From: Marthasterias glacialis
Lineage: Eukaryota; Echinodermata; Asteroidea; Forcipulatida; Asteriidae
Direction of reading: 5' to 3'
Length of the DNA stretch: 64,000 bases
Assembly (NCBI GenBank): GCA_911728455.2
Contig: OU452225.1
Coordinates: forward strand, 10,817,731-10,881,730
The translations under genes and the position numbers were made by a program. Below, piece by piece: positions 26,456 to 45,500 of this stretch; within the stretch, counting starts at the first letter, position 1; each line of letters begins with the position of its first letter. Under the pieces are notes generated by a model that did not search any database, was not told the DNA's origin, and saw nothing but the letters and a program-made list of their open reading frames with translations.

Positions 26456-27649
26456 ACAGTCTGTGCCAAGATTTTTTGCTGCTAAGAATTTTTGCTGCAG
26501 CCATTTATGCCCGCTGTGGTCATGTTAGGGTTTAAAAGGATATATTTCACATTATCAGAGCATGTTAGCCCATCCGGAAACTAACTTCTGTGCTTATACA
26601 CTGTAAATAATTTGGGTGGTATACTCAAAATAGTATCAAACTGTAAGTATGTAAAAAAAAAAAAAAAAAAATGAGGAAATGTCAGTATTTTAATTTCAAT
26701 AAATATTTTAACCTTAGTGGTCATAGATATTCCTAGATTAATAATACAGCTGTTAGGCTCGATTGTCAAATGGGGTTCTTTTTTTAGTAGATTTCTAGCC
26801 GACAATTTATAATTATTTAGAAGACAAAAGTACAAATAAGACAGTTGCAACGACATTTTCACACAATCCATAAACATTTCTCAGGGCAAGACTTACGTAA
26901 AAAACAATTGAAGTAGACAGTATTTTAGAAAAATTCGAGAAAAAGGTCAGAGGGAGACTTAAAAAAAAAAAAGAATAATAATCCTCTTCAAATCTTGACA
27001 ATTTGTATAATTTTCATTTATGTAGTTTTTTTTTTTGACTGATACAGTAACTTGAAAAAAGAAATGCACAAATCTGTTTGCGCCGGGTACATCAATAGTT
27101 GTTGATGTATTTGATTTTTCGTATATTTGCTAATTGATATAAGGATGCTATGTTACAAGTTTTTGGGGAGAAAAATATCCAAATCATCTAGTTTTGCAGG
27201 GCGCATATCTAAAACTATACCAAGTCTTTAAACACTTCATCAATATTGGGGTTAAACCATTGTAAAACGCTTAGTTTTTCCTTTTAAATTTGCAGTTTTT
27301 CATGCCGTAAGAAAATATATTTTAAGTAATTTCCAAAAGTTTCAACTAAATAATGATTACAGCTTAAAAACAAAAACCAAAATATCTAAAAATTGTCGAA
27401 TATTTATTTTGTGTAGTGTAATACATATTAGTAGCCAATATTTTACCTTCTGTTTTAAATCCTTCAAGGGAAAATACATTGTTTTTCAAAAGAGCAAAAT
27501 AATTCCCTCATCAAGTTTTCAATAAACACACCATACATTCAACCCCTGAACATTTTATTTATTTATATATTTTTTTTTATTTGGTGGTCAAATATTTGTG
27601 GAAACAATGGAAAGTGGTTTGTTTTGTATTCACTTTGTTAGTTATAATA

Positions 27650-28005
27650 ATAGTAGTGGCTTCTTATATAGCGCTCAACTCCGTCACTCAGTGATGGTCA
27701 TGGCACTCCAACATTACCCACGGTCACTTGGCCATTTATTTCATTCCTTAAACCATCTCAGCTCCTTTGGGAGTATACAGCCTGTGCTGCCAAGTATGTA
27801 GTGCACCAGGCTAAATCAATCACATGAACCATCTCTACCCTCACAGGTACCCATTTACCCCTGGGTGAAGAGAAGCAATTATAGTCAAGTGTCTTGCTAA
27901 AGGACACCAAGTGTCATGACCGGGATTCGAACCCACACCCTAATATGACTTAGCCACCAGAACTTGAGTTCAATGCGCTAAACTGCTCATCTATGACAGG
28001 CTGAA
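27650..28005 (-). mobile_element. Full-length tRNA-Leu-derived SINE, body type 1
   Basis: Reverse strand carries the CTCAAGTTCTGGTGGCTAAG head, the GGGTTCGAATCCC B box and the ACCCAGGGGTAAATGGGTAC body. The order and spacing match 10645-10995. The A-box end near 28000 is slightly degraded. Confidence 0.7.
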
Positions 28006-29479
28006 AACAAATGAACAGTTTTAACCCTGGTAATGTGAAGAAGGGATGACAATAAAAAGGTCAGTCTTGATTCCTTGCAGATCATCTTTGAAAAAAAATT
28101 CCTGTCAACAATAGTCGTTGATTCATAAACTTCACTTTTCCATGAAAATGCTCATTCAAGATAAAAAATAGAAAAGATTATTTAAGAAAACGATGTTTAC
28201 TTCTCTAAAGATGTGAATGGACAAATAATTAAAAAAAAATGTTTAGCCAACATTATTCATTTAAATATTGCAATTTCATAAATTTCAAAATCCCTTTTAA
28301 AAAACTCTTTACTGGAAAGGGTGTCAGTATTATTCTTATAAATCATCTGTATTGTTATACTTGCTTCTTGTGTAACTTCTTATTGTTTTGTTGAGTCTAA
28401 TGGACATTTGTAGGGTGGGGTGGGGGGGCATGGGTAGATATAAGTCACGTATAAGTTGTAGAATCGCTTCAGAAACAGCATTCTTAAAGTATTGTTCATG
28501 ACAAAATAATTGTGTATTTATTATGAACTTGAGTGTTATACAATTTGTGTTGATTTTTTTTTTTTTTTTTTTTTGGGGGGGGGGTTAAGGCTGTGTTTTA
28601 TTATTTTTGTTGATTATTTGACAGATTAATTAATGAAATATTTATTTTTTCCTTTGTAGTAGTAGGGTGTATGTACTTCAGTGCCTAGGCGGAGAGATTA
28701 TCGATAATATGTTAGCATTTAATTTATGAATTTTATTTTGATAGATGTTTGTCAAATATAACATTTCTACAATTGTTAATCAACATACCATTCAGAAGTG
28801 ATTTCAAAATGACACGATTTGTTTCCAGTTCAAAATGTCTCTCTCGTACATTTTCTACATTTTCTTTGCCCCGTACACAGTATGGGGGGAATGTGTTCTA
28901 GATGGGAGCCCCAAAATTATTGCGGATAAGGTATGAATACAACAGAATAGGTTTACATTGTATTCTCATTATTAGTCTGAGTTATGATACATTTGGTTAG
29001 ACTTGCAAAAGTGTAAGACCCAATTTTTGTAGAAATATTAATCCCGTTATTGTTTTTTTGTGTTGTTAGTCTACAAAATTATCGAGACAAAAAAAGGAAA
29101 CTGTAGTTTTCTTTTATTTAAGCAACCTCAAAGAAGTTTATTTCAATAAATGCTACTCTATCTGTACAGTTGGTAATAAAACATGAAATAAATCTAAATT
29201 GCAATGGTTGAACTTACTTGCCTTGATCTGTGTGCAGTAAGAGTTGTGTTACCCGCCCCCCCCCCCCCCCAACCTCAACTCCATCCAAGAGGTATTTTGC
29301 AGGGATGAAAAATATCGGACTTTTGTCTGAATTCAAACTTGTTTATGTCTGCCTGGTAAAAAAAAAATAACTAAATGTTATTTTCTTCAGATACAAAGAA
29401 ATTATGCTCTTTGACCTTTTCTGGTGCTGAGGAATATTGTCTCAAAAGCTCCTTAAAATCTTTAACCCTGGGCTTTATA

Positions 29480-29665
29480 GTGCACATAAAAAAAAACACA
29501 ACACTTATCGTAGGAGAGTAAGGGAATTACCCCGGTGTTTCTGGTTCACATGGCAAGCACCCTTGTCTACAGGTTTCCTCAGGCTTGAGAGCTACAGTGA
29601 TTCAGTTTGCTTATGAGGCATCCTTGGTTTCATTACCAGAAATATATAATAATAATAATAATGCC
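29480..29665 (+). mobile_element. 5'-truncated SINE, body type 2
   Basis: It holds the CACTTATCGTAGGAGAGTAA, CGGTGTTTCTGGTTCACATG and TTTCATTACCAGAAATATAT blocks and ends in (AAT)n. The head is missing. It matches the 3' part of 44101-44445 closely. Confidence 0.65.
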
Positions 29666-29908
29666 ATTATTTTAACATGCCTCCAAACATTCTGACCCTA
29701 ATTTAGACCTTTTTGTCAGCAATAGCTCTCATGTTTTGTTTTTTTGTCTATGTGATCAAACTTTAGGGTACAAGTCAAAATAGTCTGTTCCCACTTTGCC
29801 ACTGAGAAGTAACACTTGTTATCATACAGTGTAGCCAAGGAGCTGGACAAAGATGACAAAAATAGTCACAGGTTCATATTTTTTAATTGATAATTTTCGA
29901 CAAAGACA

Positions 29909-37792
<7,884 letters not shown>

Positions 37793-38539
37793 GTTTGCTT
37801 TATTTATAGCACCATCAATTGGGATTTCTTTAAAGAAAAAAGTGACAAACTAGTAAGAATTGGCTTACATTCCAATCAACATGATCAAATGCACACGTGT
37901 GAACGATCAACGTTATGTTGCAATGTTTGTATCAAGTACGCCCTCCTTTGACAATATTCTTCAGAGTTATTTTAACACAATCAACAGGGGGCAGTATTTT
38001 AATATAATATTAAAATACCAATCTTTCAGTACTTAATCAGCTTATATTAAACCACTTAAGATTGGGGCTAATTAACTATTTGTACATCTCCAGTTTTCAG
38101 TTCACAAAGCAATGGCGAAGGGGTTATGGCTCTGCTACTCTGTTTGTGGTGTGAAAGTTGCTTATAAACATATAAACGGGATTGGGCAGTTTATTTGAAA
38201 GGATCCTCTTCTCCCAGTAAGATCCAAACAGTAAATACATAGTGCTCTAGTTTAGTAGCATGCATAAAATGCCCCCCCCCCCCCCCCCCGGCATAACCAG
38301 ATGGGCTGGGTAGCGATAGCGCCCCCCTCCCCTCCTAGTTGAAAATATTCGTCAAATGAATGGTTTGATACCACTTGCCCTCTCCGCCAACCACCCCCCC
38401 TCCCACAAGAAGAATCAAAAGAAAAAGGTGTGATTACGCCACTGCTCCCCAACTGTACCACTACATACGCACTAGGTCTCTTTCCATTGTTCTCTCACTA
38501 TAAAAGATAACAAAAAGATGTCAGCTCCCTGGAACTCAC

Positions 38540-38688
38540 AATGATCCCCAAGTAATTTGACCCAAGAGTTGATGATGGGGTCGTCTTCACATGTGTTTCA
38601 AAGTCGACCTGTTCAGTTGTCAAGATGTCTTCCAAATCATTGAGAGACTTATAATTATTCACTTGTGATAAAATATCTGGACTATTGC
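38540..38688 (-). CDS. Possible orphan internal exon
   Basis: Minus strand: acceptor GGACTTTAG, 149 bases open, donor GTGAGT. The peptide includes SPDILSQVNNYKSLNDLEDI and has ordinary codon choice and composition, unlike the AT-rich surroundings. It enters in phase 1 and leaves in phase 0. I do not recognise the protein and see no downstream partner exon before DIMT1, so it could be a pseudo-exon. Confidence 0.28.
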
Positions 38689-39203
38689 CTAAAGTCCAAA
38701 AGAGCAAGTCTCAGTTTGTGTATAATATAACATTTAATTTTACAAAGGGGGAACAAGCCATTATAAAAATGCTTACTTTTGTGGGCCGGCTAGCTAGAAA
38801 GGAGTCTCTCCTCCACAGAAACTTTGTTTAAGGCAATGCAATCCACCGGACTCTGCTGGTTCAACTCTTTCCTTTTGTCAATTAAGTTCGTTATTTTTAT
38901 GTGCTAGTACTTTTATACTTTGCCCGAGAAATAGAATAATAATCACCAAAATGCCACGTGGTATAGATGCTTTATGACCTCACTAGCAGAGTCTTTCTCA
39001 CAGGCTAATTTTGTTTGACAAACTTTTTAAAAGACTCTTTTATCTCAACCATAATTATTGGCCACTTCCTTGACCGCCGATAACCTAGCAAGCTGGAGGT
39101 GGGTGTTTCTCCTGGTCAACTCGGGAATCCGCTCGACTCCAGAAGGGATGATATTGAGTGCGAGATTCGAAACAAAGCTTCAGGCCTAATACTTCGTTGA
39201 GGG

Positions 39204-39320
39204 ATATTTCATGCCCCTGGTCATTGCCTTGGTGCTCCTTGAAATGTTCCAGTACAAATTTACATTTCCCTCGTAGAGCTTCCCCTTACTAAAGATAAAT
39301 TGCATTTTCCTTACTACTAC
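39204..39320 (-). repeat. Dispersed repeat family A, copy 3
   Basis: It shares TCATGCCCCTGGTCATTGCC and CCTCGTAGAG with the copy at 20490-20625, in the same orientation. Non-coding. Confidence 0.5.
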
Positions 39321-39615
39321 AACAACAAAGAATCAAGCCTGAAGTCTACCCCAAAAGACAGAATTTAAAAAAGACAGAATTTCCCCCCCCCAAAAAAAAC
39401 AACAAAAAAACAATAATGCTTTAAATACTCACACAGACAAATATTTGTTATTTTACAATGGCACAACTAAGATTTTATTCATGAGATTGCCAGAACGGCC
39501 TCACTTCCAGAAAGTTTCCATAATAACGAAATGGGTTGTAGATGATTAATTCTCCACGAGCCTGACCGCTAATACTCAAAAGCAGACCCAGCAGAAATTC
39601 CTTTCTAAAGTGTTC

Positions 39616-39815
39616 CTAATTAATATGGATCTGTTTCCAATTTTTCACAAGCAAATTGTGGAATAAATCTTGAGACGACATCGGACTTCCGTTGCGATGT
39701 TTCCTCTGACGATTCACAAGAAGATCGCTAAACGGTGTTTCATTTGAAGATGTGTACAACAGTTCCATGTTTTCCAAATTGTGTGGTTGCTGATGATGAG
39801 GATAAGAGATTTCAC
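39616..39815 (-). CDS. Possible terminal exon of an unrecognised gene
   Basis: Minus strand: a strong acceptor, CTTTTTCTCTGCAG, then an open stretch ending in TAG at 39616-39618. The peptide includes YPHHQQPHNLENMELLYTSS and ends KNWKQIHIN. The frame also stays open upstream to an ATG at 39906, so a 96-aa unspliced frame is the alternative. No family is recognised. It enters in phase 1. Confidence 0.28.
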
Positions 39816-40667
39816 CTGCAGAGAAAAAGGAATTAACATTGAGTCTAGTCATTGTGAAACTAGGATCAACATTGTAGGCAGTATGTTTAAAATAAAATGA
39901 TGGCATTTCAACCTTTTAGTAACCCTTGGAGTCAAAGATTTCAAGGAGCTTTTGGGCGCAGCATACTCTGAGTCAGAGAAGTGGAACAAAGAGCTAGATT
40001 TCTTTATGCTTGAAGAAAACAATGGCTAATTTGTTCATCAGGCAGACATAAAAAAGTCTGTAATTTCTCACCCCAAACAATCCAACATTTGGCTCTTGTC
40101 TTCTTCAAGTAGTCTTGATGCATTGAGGACAGCTTAGTGTTTTTATTTAGGGATGAGATTTGATGAATGTGAAAATTCCTGAAAATGATTTGTGGTCCTG
40201 GGTTCCCCCTTATTCTAGACTCAGAATCTCTCAGAAGTTAAAAGTCAGGAGGTTTACAGACTCAGTGCATCACCAGAAAGAAACAACTACAGGTTTGGAC
40301 ACAATGTGGACTATCACCTTCTCCGTTTGGTGACTGCTTTACTTCTTTCAAGAAAATTCGGAGGCTCATGGAGGTTTTGAAAAAATCCTGAACTCAGGGA
40401 AAATATTACCCTCAACTTGGAGGATCCTTCCCAATCTAACAGTTTAACTAACTAAATCCAAGTTTAACTGGACTCTTTTCTTTTTGTATGCAAACCTTGC
40501 AGGTTTAAAATAGCCCCATGTAAAGCATGTTTGGTTTTGTTGTACAGTTGTACAGCACCTAATCCAAAGCAGAACCTTACACTGGATAAGGGGGGGGGGA
40601 GTGAGGTGGTCATCAGTGATAAATTACCTTGTAAAGTAATATGAAGAGTAGCCATTGCCTTTTTTTT

Positions 40668-42214
40668 CTACCTCAGCCTCCGAGCCTCTCTTTCAGACTC
40701 TAGCAGAGTCAAGATGTCTCCATCTCTAACGGGCCCCTTCACATTACGGATGATGGAACGGTTGGAGTCGTCGAGGAACTCCACTCTCACTTGTGTACAC
40801 TGGCCCTGGGAGCCGGTACGGCCAAGCACCTTGGTAACCTGTACATTGGAAAGATGCACATTTTATTATTCATCTTGAAATCATATTACACACTACTCCT
40901 TAGAAGGAATACATTGATTAATACTCATTTCACAACTGTGGCATGGACAATAACATGTTGCTGTGCTGACTGCTATTTTTAATGAGAATCGGCCATTCCA
41001 ATCGATGACGATGTATTTATTTCAATTGTAACAAATTAACCAATTCCAAGCAAGGAATTTCATTAGGTACAATCAGACCGTGGGAAATGAAAGTTTCAGA
41101 TTTGTGTCCACCACCCGCATGCTCTAAAATGTACCGCCGAAAGATTTCATTATTTTCAAAATTTTTCATTATTTACACGAAAAGGCTCTGCATCACACAT
41201 TTTCAAGTTCCAAATCATCAGACAGCGGTAAAAGGATATCTTTACACAGTTTTTGTAGACCTACCCCCATGCAGTTATCGCTGGCCGATGGAATGGATCT
41301 CCACACACAATGACATGTTGTCCGATCTTGTTCCGATTAAGCATCTACTTACACTTGTATTTTGCAAAGACAAGTCATCAATTGTTTTCCATCATCCCAC
41401 TCTGATGCTCGCGTGTTGTGCCGTGCCATCTAGTCATAGTGTAAACTGCCTACAACTATCTGTCGACTTGCCTTTAAAATCTTGCATCCACTTCATATTG
41501 TGCACTGCAAACAGACTGCCGTTTCTCTCCCGTCATATGATTGGTCTGAGCTCTGGTGAACCCACGAGTCATGAGTCAACCAATGAAATCTGCCATTAAC
41601 TGCAGCTACAACAAGGGTATTGCGTGTAGAAAATGTGCATATGCCGCGGCACCCGCGATTTCGAAATATATGAATAATGAATAATGAAAAATAGCCGCAA
41701 GCAATTTATTAAAAAATGTCTGAACGCAAATCTGAAATTTTCTTTCCCAGTCAGTCCAGCCCATAGCATAGGCTAGGCCTATATCCATAACATGTCCATG
41801 ACCATGGCCTCACAATAACAAACAACAAACATGAATAAGGAATAGGCTCACCAATTTATTTTACATTAAAATTTTATATAAGGTGGAATGATTCAAGTAC
41901 TTTAAAACCACAAACAACAAGTTGAGGGCTCTATGCGGGGACCGAAACAAGTTAATAATAAAGATAAAACAGCGCCCTCGTCGGGCACACGTGCAAACCT
42001 GCTTACGCACGGTACATCAGTGGGCGAGAATTTAGAAACACACATTAATCGCAAATGTTTCATCCAAAAGCTGTATTTTCGTTAACAGATCAAACATAAA
42101 ATTTGAATTAATATAAACTATTATACATCGTGTCTACATTATTTGTAGTTCTTGTGGTTCAAATTATTTGAAAATGTGATATTTTACCTTTGCAAGCTTG
42201 ACTGGCTTGTCCAT
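40668..42214 (-). CDS. RPS28: RPS28, small ribosomal subunit protein eS28
   Basis: Two minus-strand exons, 42214-42188 (MDKPVKLAK) and 40838-40668, join in phase 0 to give 65 aa, the length of insect RPS28 and four less than human. The sequence [20 protein letters not shown], then [20 protein letters not shown] and the end SEREARRLR are diagnostic. The protein is part of the 40S subunit near the mRNA exit/E site. The 1.35-kb intron 40839-42187 carries a repeat-like stretch with a spurious 170-codon plus-strand frame (41087-41599). The gene diverges from NDUFA7 with 321 bp between start codons, so the two probably share a promoter. Confidence 0.97.
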
Positions 42215-42535
42215 TTTTGTGCTTTCTCGCAAGTGAGAAATCAAAGAGGTCAACGTAGCCTGGCTTTTTCAAGACGTTGATTTAATAATGATAAAAAAAG
42301 AAAACTCTTTAAACAACTTAAACACTTTAGTTTTTGTAAAATATAAAATTATTTTATTGCAAATAATATTGAATGTAATAAGTACACATATAATACAAAA
42401 TAAATATAATTTAAAACTAAATAGTCTACAATGTATTGCAACAAAAGTTGACCCTCACTGGTTTCCTACGTGCAAAGTCAAAACAGCGTAAGGCGAGCAT
42501 TCTTGAGCGCAAGGGGGAACCATCGAAATAGCAAA
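42215..42535. promoter_or_regulatory. Divergent promoter, RPS28 / NDUFA7
   Basis: These 321 bp must hold both promoters. A pyrimidine stretch TTTCTCACT (minus strand, about 42239-42231) resembles the polypyrimidine initiator of ribosomal protein genes, which would give RPS28 a leader of about 20 nt. The middle is very AT-rich. The same gene pair is divergent in human as I recall it. Confidence 0.55.
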
Positions 42536-45500
42536 ATGTCATCGGCTTCTCCGATTATTCAAGCTCTCCGTAATTTTTTGGCTGGGGTACGTTTATTCCC
42601 TGTTCTTATTCACTTTTTAAAAATTGTCATAACTCATAATGTTTCTGTGAAACTAATGAATTTAGTACCAAATGTTTTGCTGAGGTAATGAATGTTTACA
42701 GAGGAACTTTTTACAAATTTGCTGTACTGGTTTGGCCAAAAAAGTTTTTAATAATAGACTGGTGCCTTTATTTTGCATTGTGTAAAGTTGGTGACTGGGT
42801 ACTGGGGAGTATATTTAATAAACCTCAAAACTGCCATTAATTCATAATTGGCCATTTGCCAAAACAATATTTTATTATTAACTGTATTCATTAATATTTT
42901 ATTGAACTAGGCCTACAATTTCATAATCATTCATGTGTATAAACTGTTGAAGTTTTTCCATTTTGCGATAACATTATGACATTAATGTCATGTATGTATT
43001 TAGACCCAGTAACTGGGGCGCTGTTACTCCTAGAACTATGAGGTTCGTTCTGCTATCGTCTCCACGAACCTCATAGAGTGACATGTACAAAATCCTATTC
43101 GAAACTTTCTGCCCTTCACGTTTACATGGATACAGTTCTTTTTTGAAATCAGATCTCGCCAAAACTAGGAGTGGATTTTCTGGACCCGTGCAACGCTCGA
43201 TGAGAGTTGAAAGAACACATAGAGCCTAGTTTTGGCGAGATCTGATTACAAAAAAGAACTGTAGCCATGTAAATGTGAAGGGCAGAAAGTTTCGAATAGG
43301 ATTTTGTACATGTCACTCTATGAGGTTCGTGGAGACGATAGCGGAACGAACCTCATAGTTCTAGGAGTAGGGCGCTGTATGTGATGGTAAGTACAATTAA
43401 ATGCATTCTATTTCATCTTTGATATCTTGAGAAGCCAGTAGGCGATTTTCCAACAATTCTGTTGAGTTTTTGTTGTAATTTTGGCCACTTTTTTAGAGGT
43501 GTTTTAAATCCTCTTCGCCATAACAGCTTTTCAAACCAACTTACACATACTTTTCTGGGGTGCTAGTACGACCGACAATGTCAAAATTTAAAAAAAAGGA
43601 GTACAGCGCCCCAGTTACTGGGTCTAGTATGTATTCAATATTCATGACATTTGTTTTTAATTGACTATCATAAATTAAATCATATCATCCCAAAGTACTT
43701 AGTTTACAGTGCTAATAACACACATTAGTGTACTGGTAAAACACAAATAATGTTCTGTATCCTCGATGCAGAGTTGGCATCTATATTAAAATCGTTGTGG
43801 AACCCGCTACTAAAATCAAGGATTCTAACTGCCTCTACTAACATGTACCAGGCAATCTCGATGGTCAAGTTTTAAAACATCTGCTCTAGAACATTTGGCA
43901 AAGGTCATGGGTTTGAATCCCACCCGAGTAATATACCTGTGGATTTTTGTTTTCACAGGACTCGGGGGGAAAACAATAATAATAGACCTAATACACAAGA
44001 AATAATAATGATAACCATAGTGATAATAATGTTATAAAAAATAAAAGTAGAAATGAAAATAAAAGTAAACAAAAAAATAAATGAATTAAACAAGTAAATT
44101 GGAGTGTAGTGGCCGAGCGGTTTAGATCACCAGACTCAAGTTCTGGTGTTGTTAGCAGCAGAGTGTGGGTTCGAATCCTGGTCGCGGCACTTGTGTCCTT
44201 GAGCAAGATACTTTACCATAATTGCTTTGTCCTTCGGATGGGACATTAAGCCATAGGTCCCTTATAGTAGAACACTTATCGTGGAAGAGTAGGGGTTTAC
44301 CTCGGTGTTTCTGGTTCACATGGCAAGCACCCTTATCTACAGGTTTCCTCAGGCTTGAGAGCTACAGTGATTAAGTTCGCTTATGAGGCATCCTTGGTTT
44401 CATTACCAGAAATATATTATAATAATAATAATAATAAATTGCATTTCTATAAAGATCAAGCTTGTGGTTGGCTTCCTAATTTTGGAATGTGCATGGGGAA
44501 CATTCCTATTAATAAAAGATTCAAAGCAAATTGCAATCAGTATTAAAGTAAATGTGAGCTAATTTTGAAATTGATGACTTTCTGTTTTACAGAGGAATCT
44601 TCAGCTGAAGTTACAGAATCGCTATCCAAAAGAAGTGTCTCCGAGGTCAGTAACAACAAAACAAACACGATATGTCTTTAAAGGCAAAAATGGGGAAAGT
44701 TCAAAGCACCACAGATTTTAAAGGTGCACTGTGATTGTATATCCCTCAATTCAGTAAATCAAATTCTTACCTTTGACCCCAGGCTTGACCTAGCGATATC
44801 AATTATAATCTGTACAAACAATCAAGTATTCCAATGAGAGATACATGTGCTATTCCCCAGTTTTGGCTTGAATATTTGGTCTAAAAGTAGGTCAAAAGCT
44901 AGAATTTGTTGGTCAAGCTAAAATAATTAGGCAGAACAAAATAGTGTCAGCCATGAAATTGCAAATTAACCCCACCCCAACCATAAGAGCAGAGTTTTAA
45001 CATGTCGTCCAAGTCTCAATCAAGTCCAGCATGAGTTATTGTCCACTGTTTCTAATTTAGGAGCATACCAGAGCCCAACCTGCCAGATGGAGTATCACAT
45101 CGTCTGTCCGCTAACTACTACTACACCAGGGACGGTAGGAGAGAATCAAAGCCTGGTACTGTGGTGTACTCGGGGGTCAAGAGACTAGCTGAACCCAAGC
45201 CTGCTTCAGAAGGGTGAGCGCGCTAACCATTGATCTCAAAGATTTAGATTTTTGGGGGGAGGGGATCAGGAACACAAAGCCATGAGAGTTGGTACTGTGT
45301 TTCTGTGGGCTGGAGTACTGTGATTGACATCTGTCAAAAGCTGTTTGAATTTCATTTTTGTATGACAATTGTTATTTTGTATTGTAATGTGGTGTTTGTG
45401 AATTTCTCTGTCAACATGATTAATGTAATCCGGCATGATATTTATCCTACTTTAATCTGATTGCCAATTTCTATCCCCTCAAAATCAGTACAAAACTATT

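Larger units (their letters stand above)
18869..29880. other. Gene-poor convergent interval between MIER1 and DIMT1
   Basis: Eleven kilobases with no coding exon I can support. The first part is MIER1 3' untranslated sequence of unknown length. The rest is AT-rich and holds dispersed repeats at 19169-19400, 20490-20625, 21525-22410, 22810-23484, 25566-25745, 26212-26455, 27650-28005 and 29480-29665. AATAAA-like signals near 29145 and 29170 could belong to a long MIER1 3' end, but nothing ties them to it. Confidence 0.6.
37793..40667. other. Interval between DIMT1 and RPS28
   Basis: AT-rich intergenic DNA with a C-homopolymer near 38270, repeat family A at 39204-39320 and two possible minus-strand exons (38540-38688 and 39616-39815, listed separately). 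No promoter element for DIMT1 can be named. No plus-strand gene is seen next to the DIMT1 start. Confidence 0.5.

Noticed and set aside
41087-41599. 170-codon plus-strand frame inside the RPS28 intron
   Set aside because: No start context, no family features, Cys/His/Ser-rich without pattern, and antisense to the intron of a firmly identified gene. It looks like repeat sequence.
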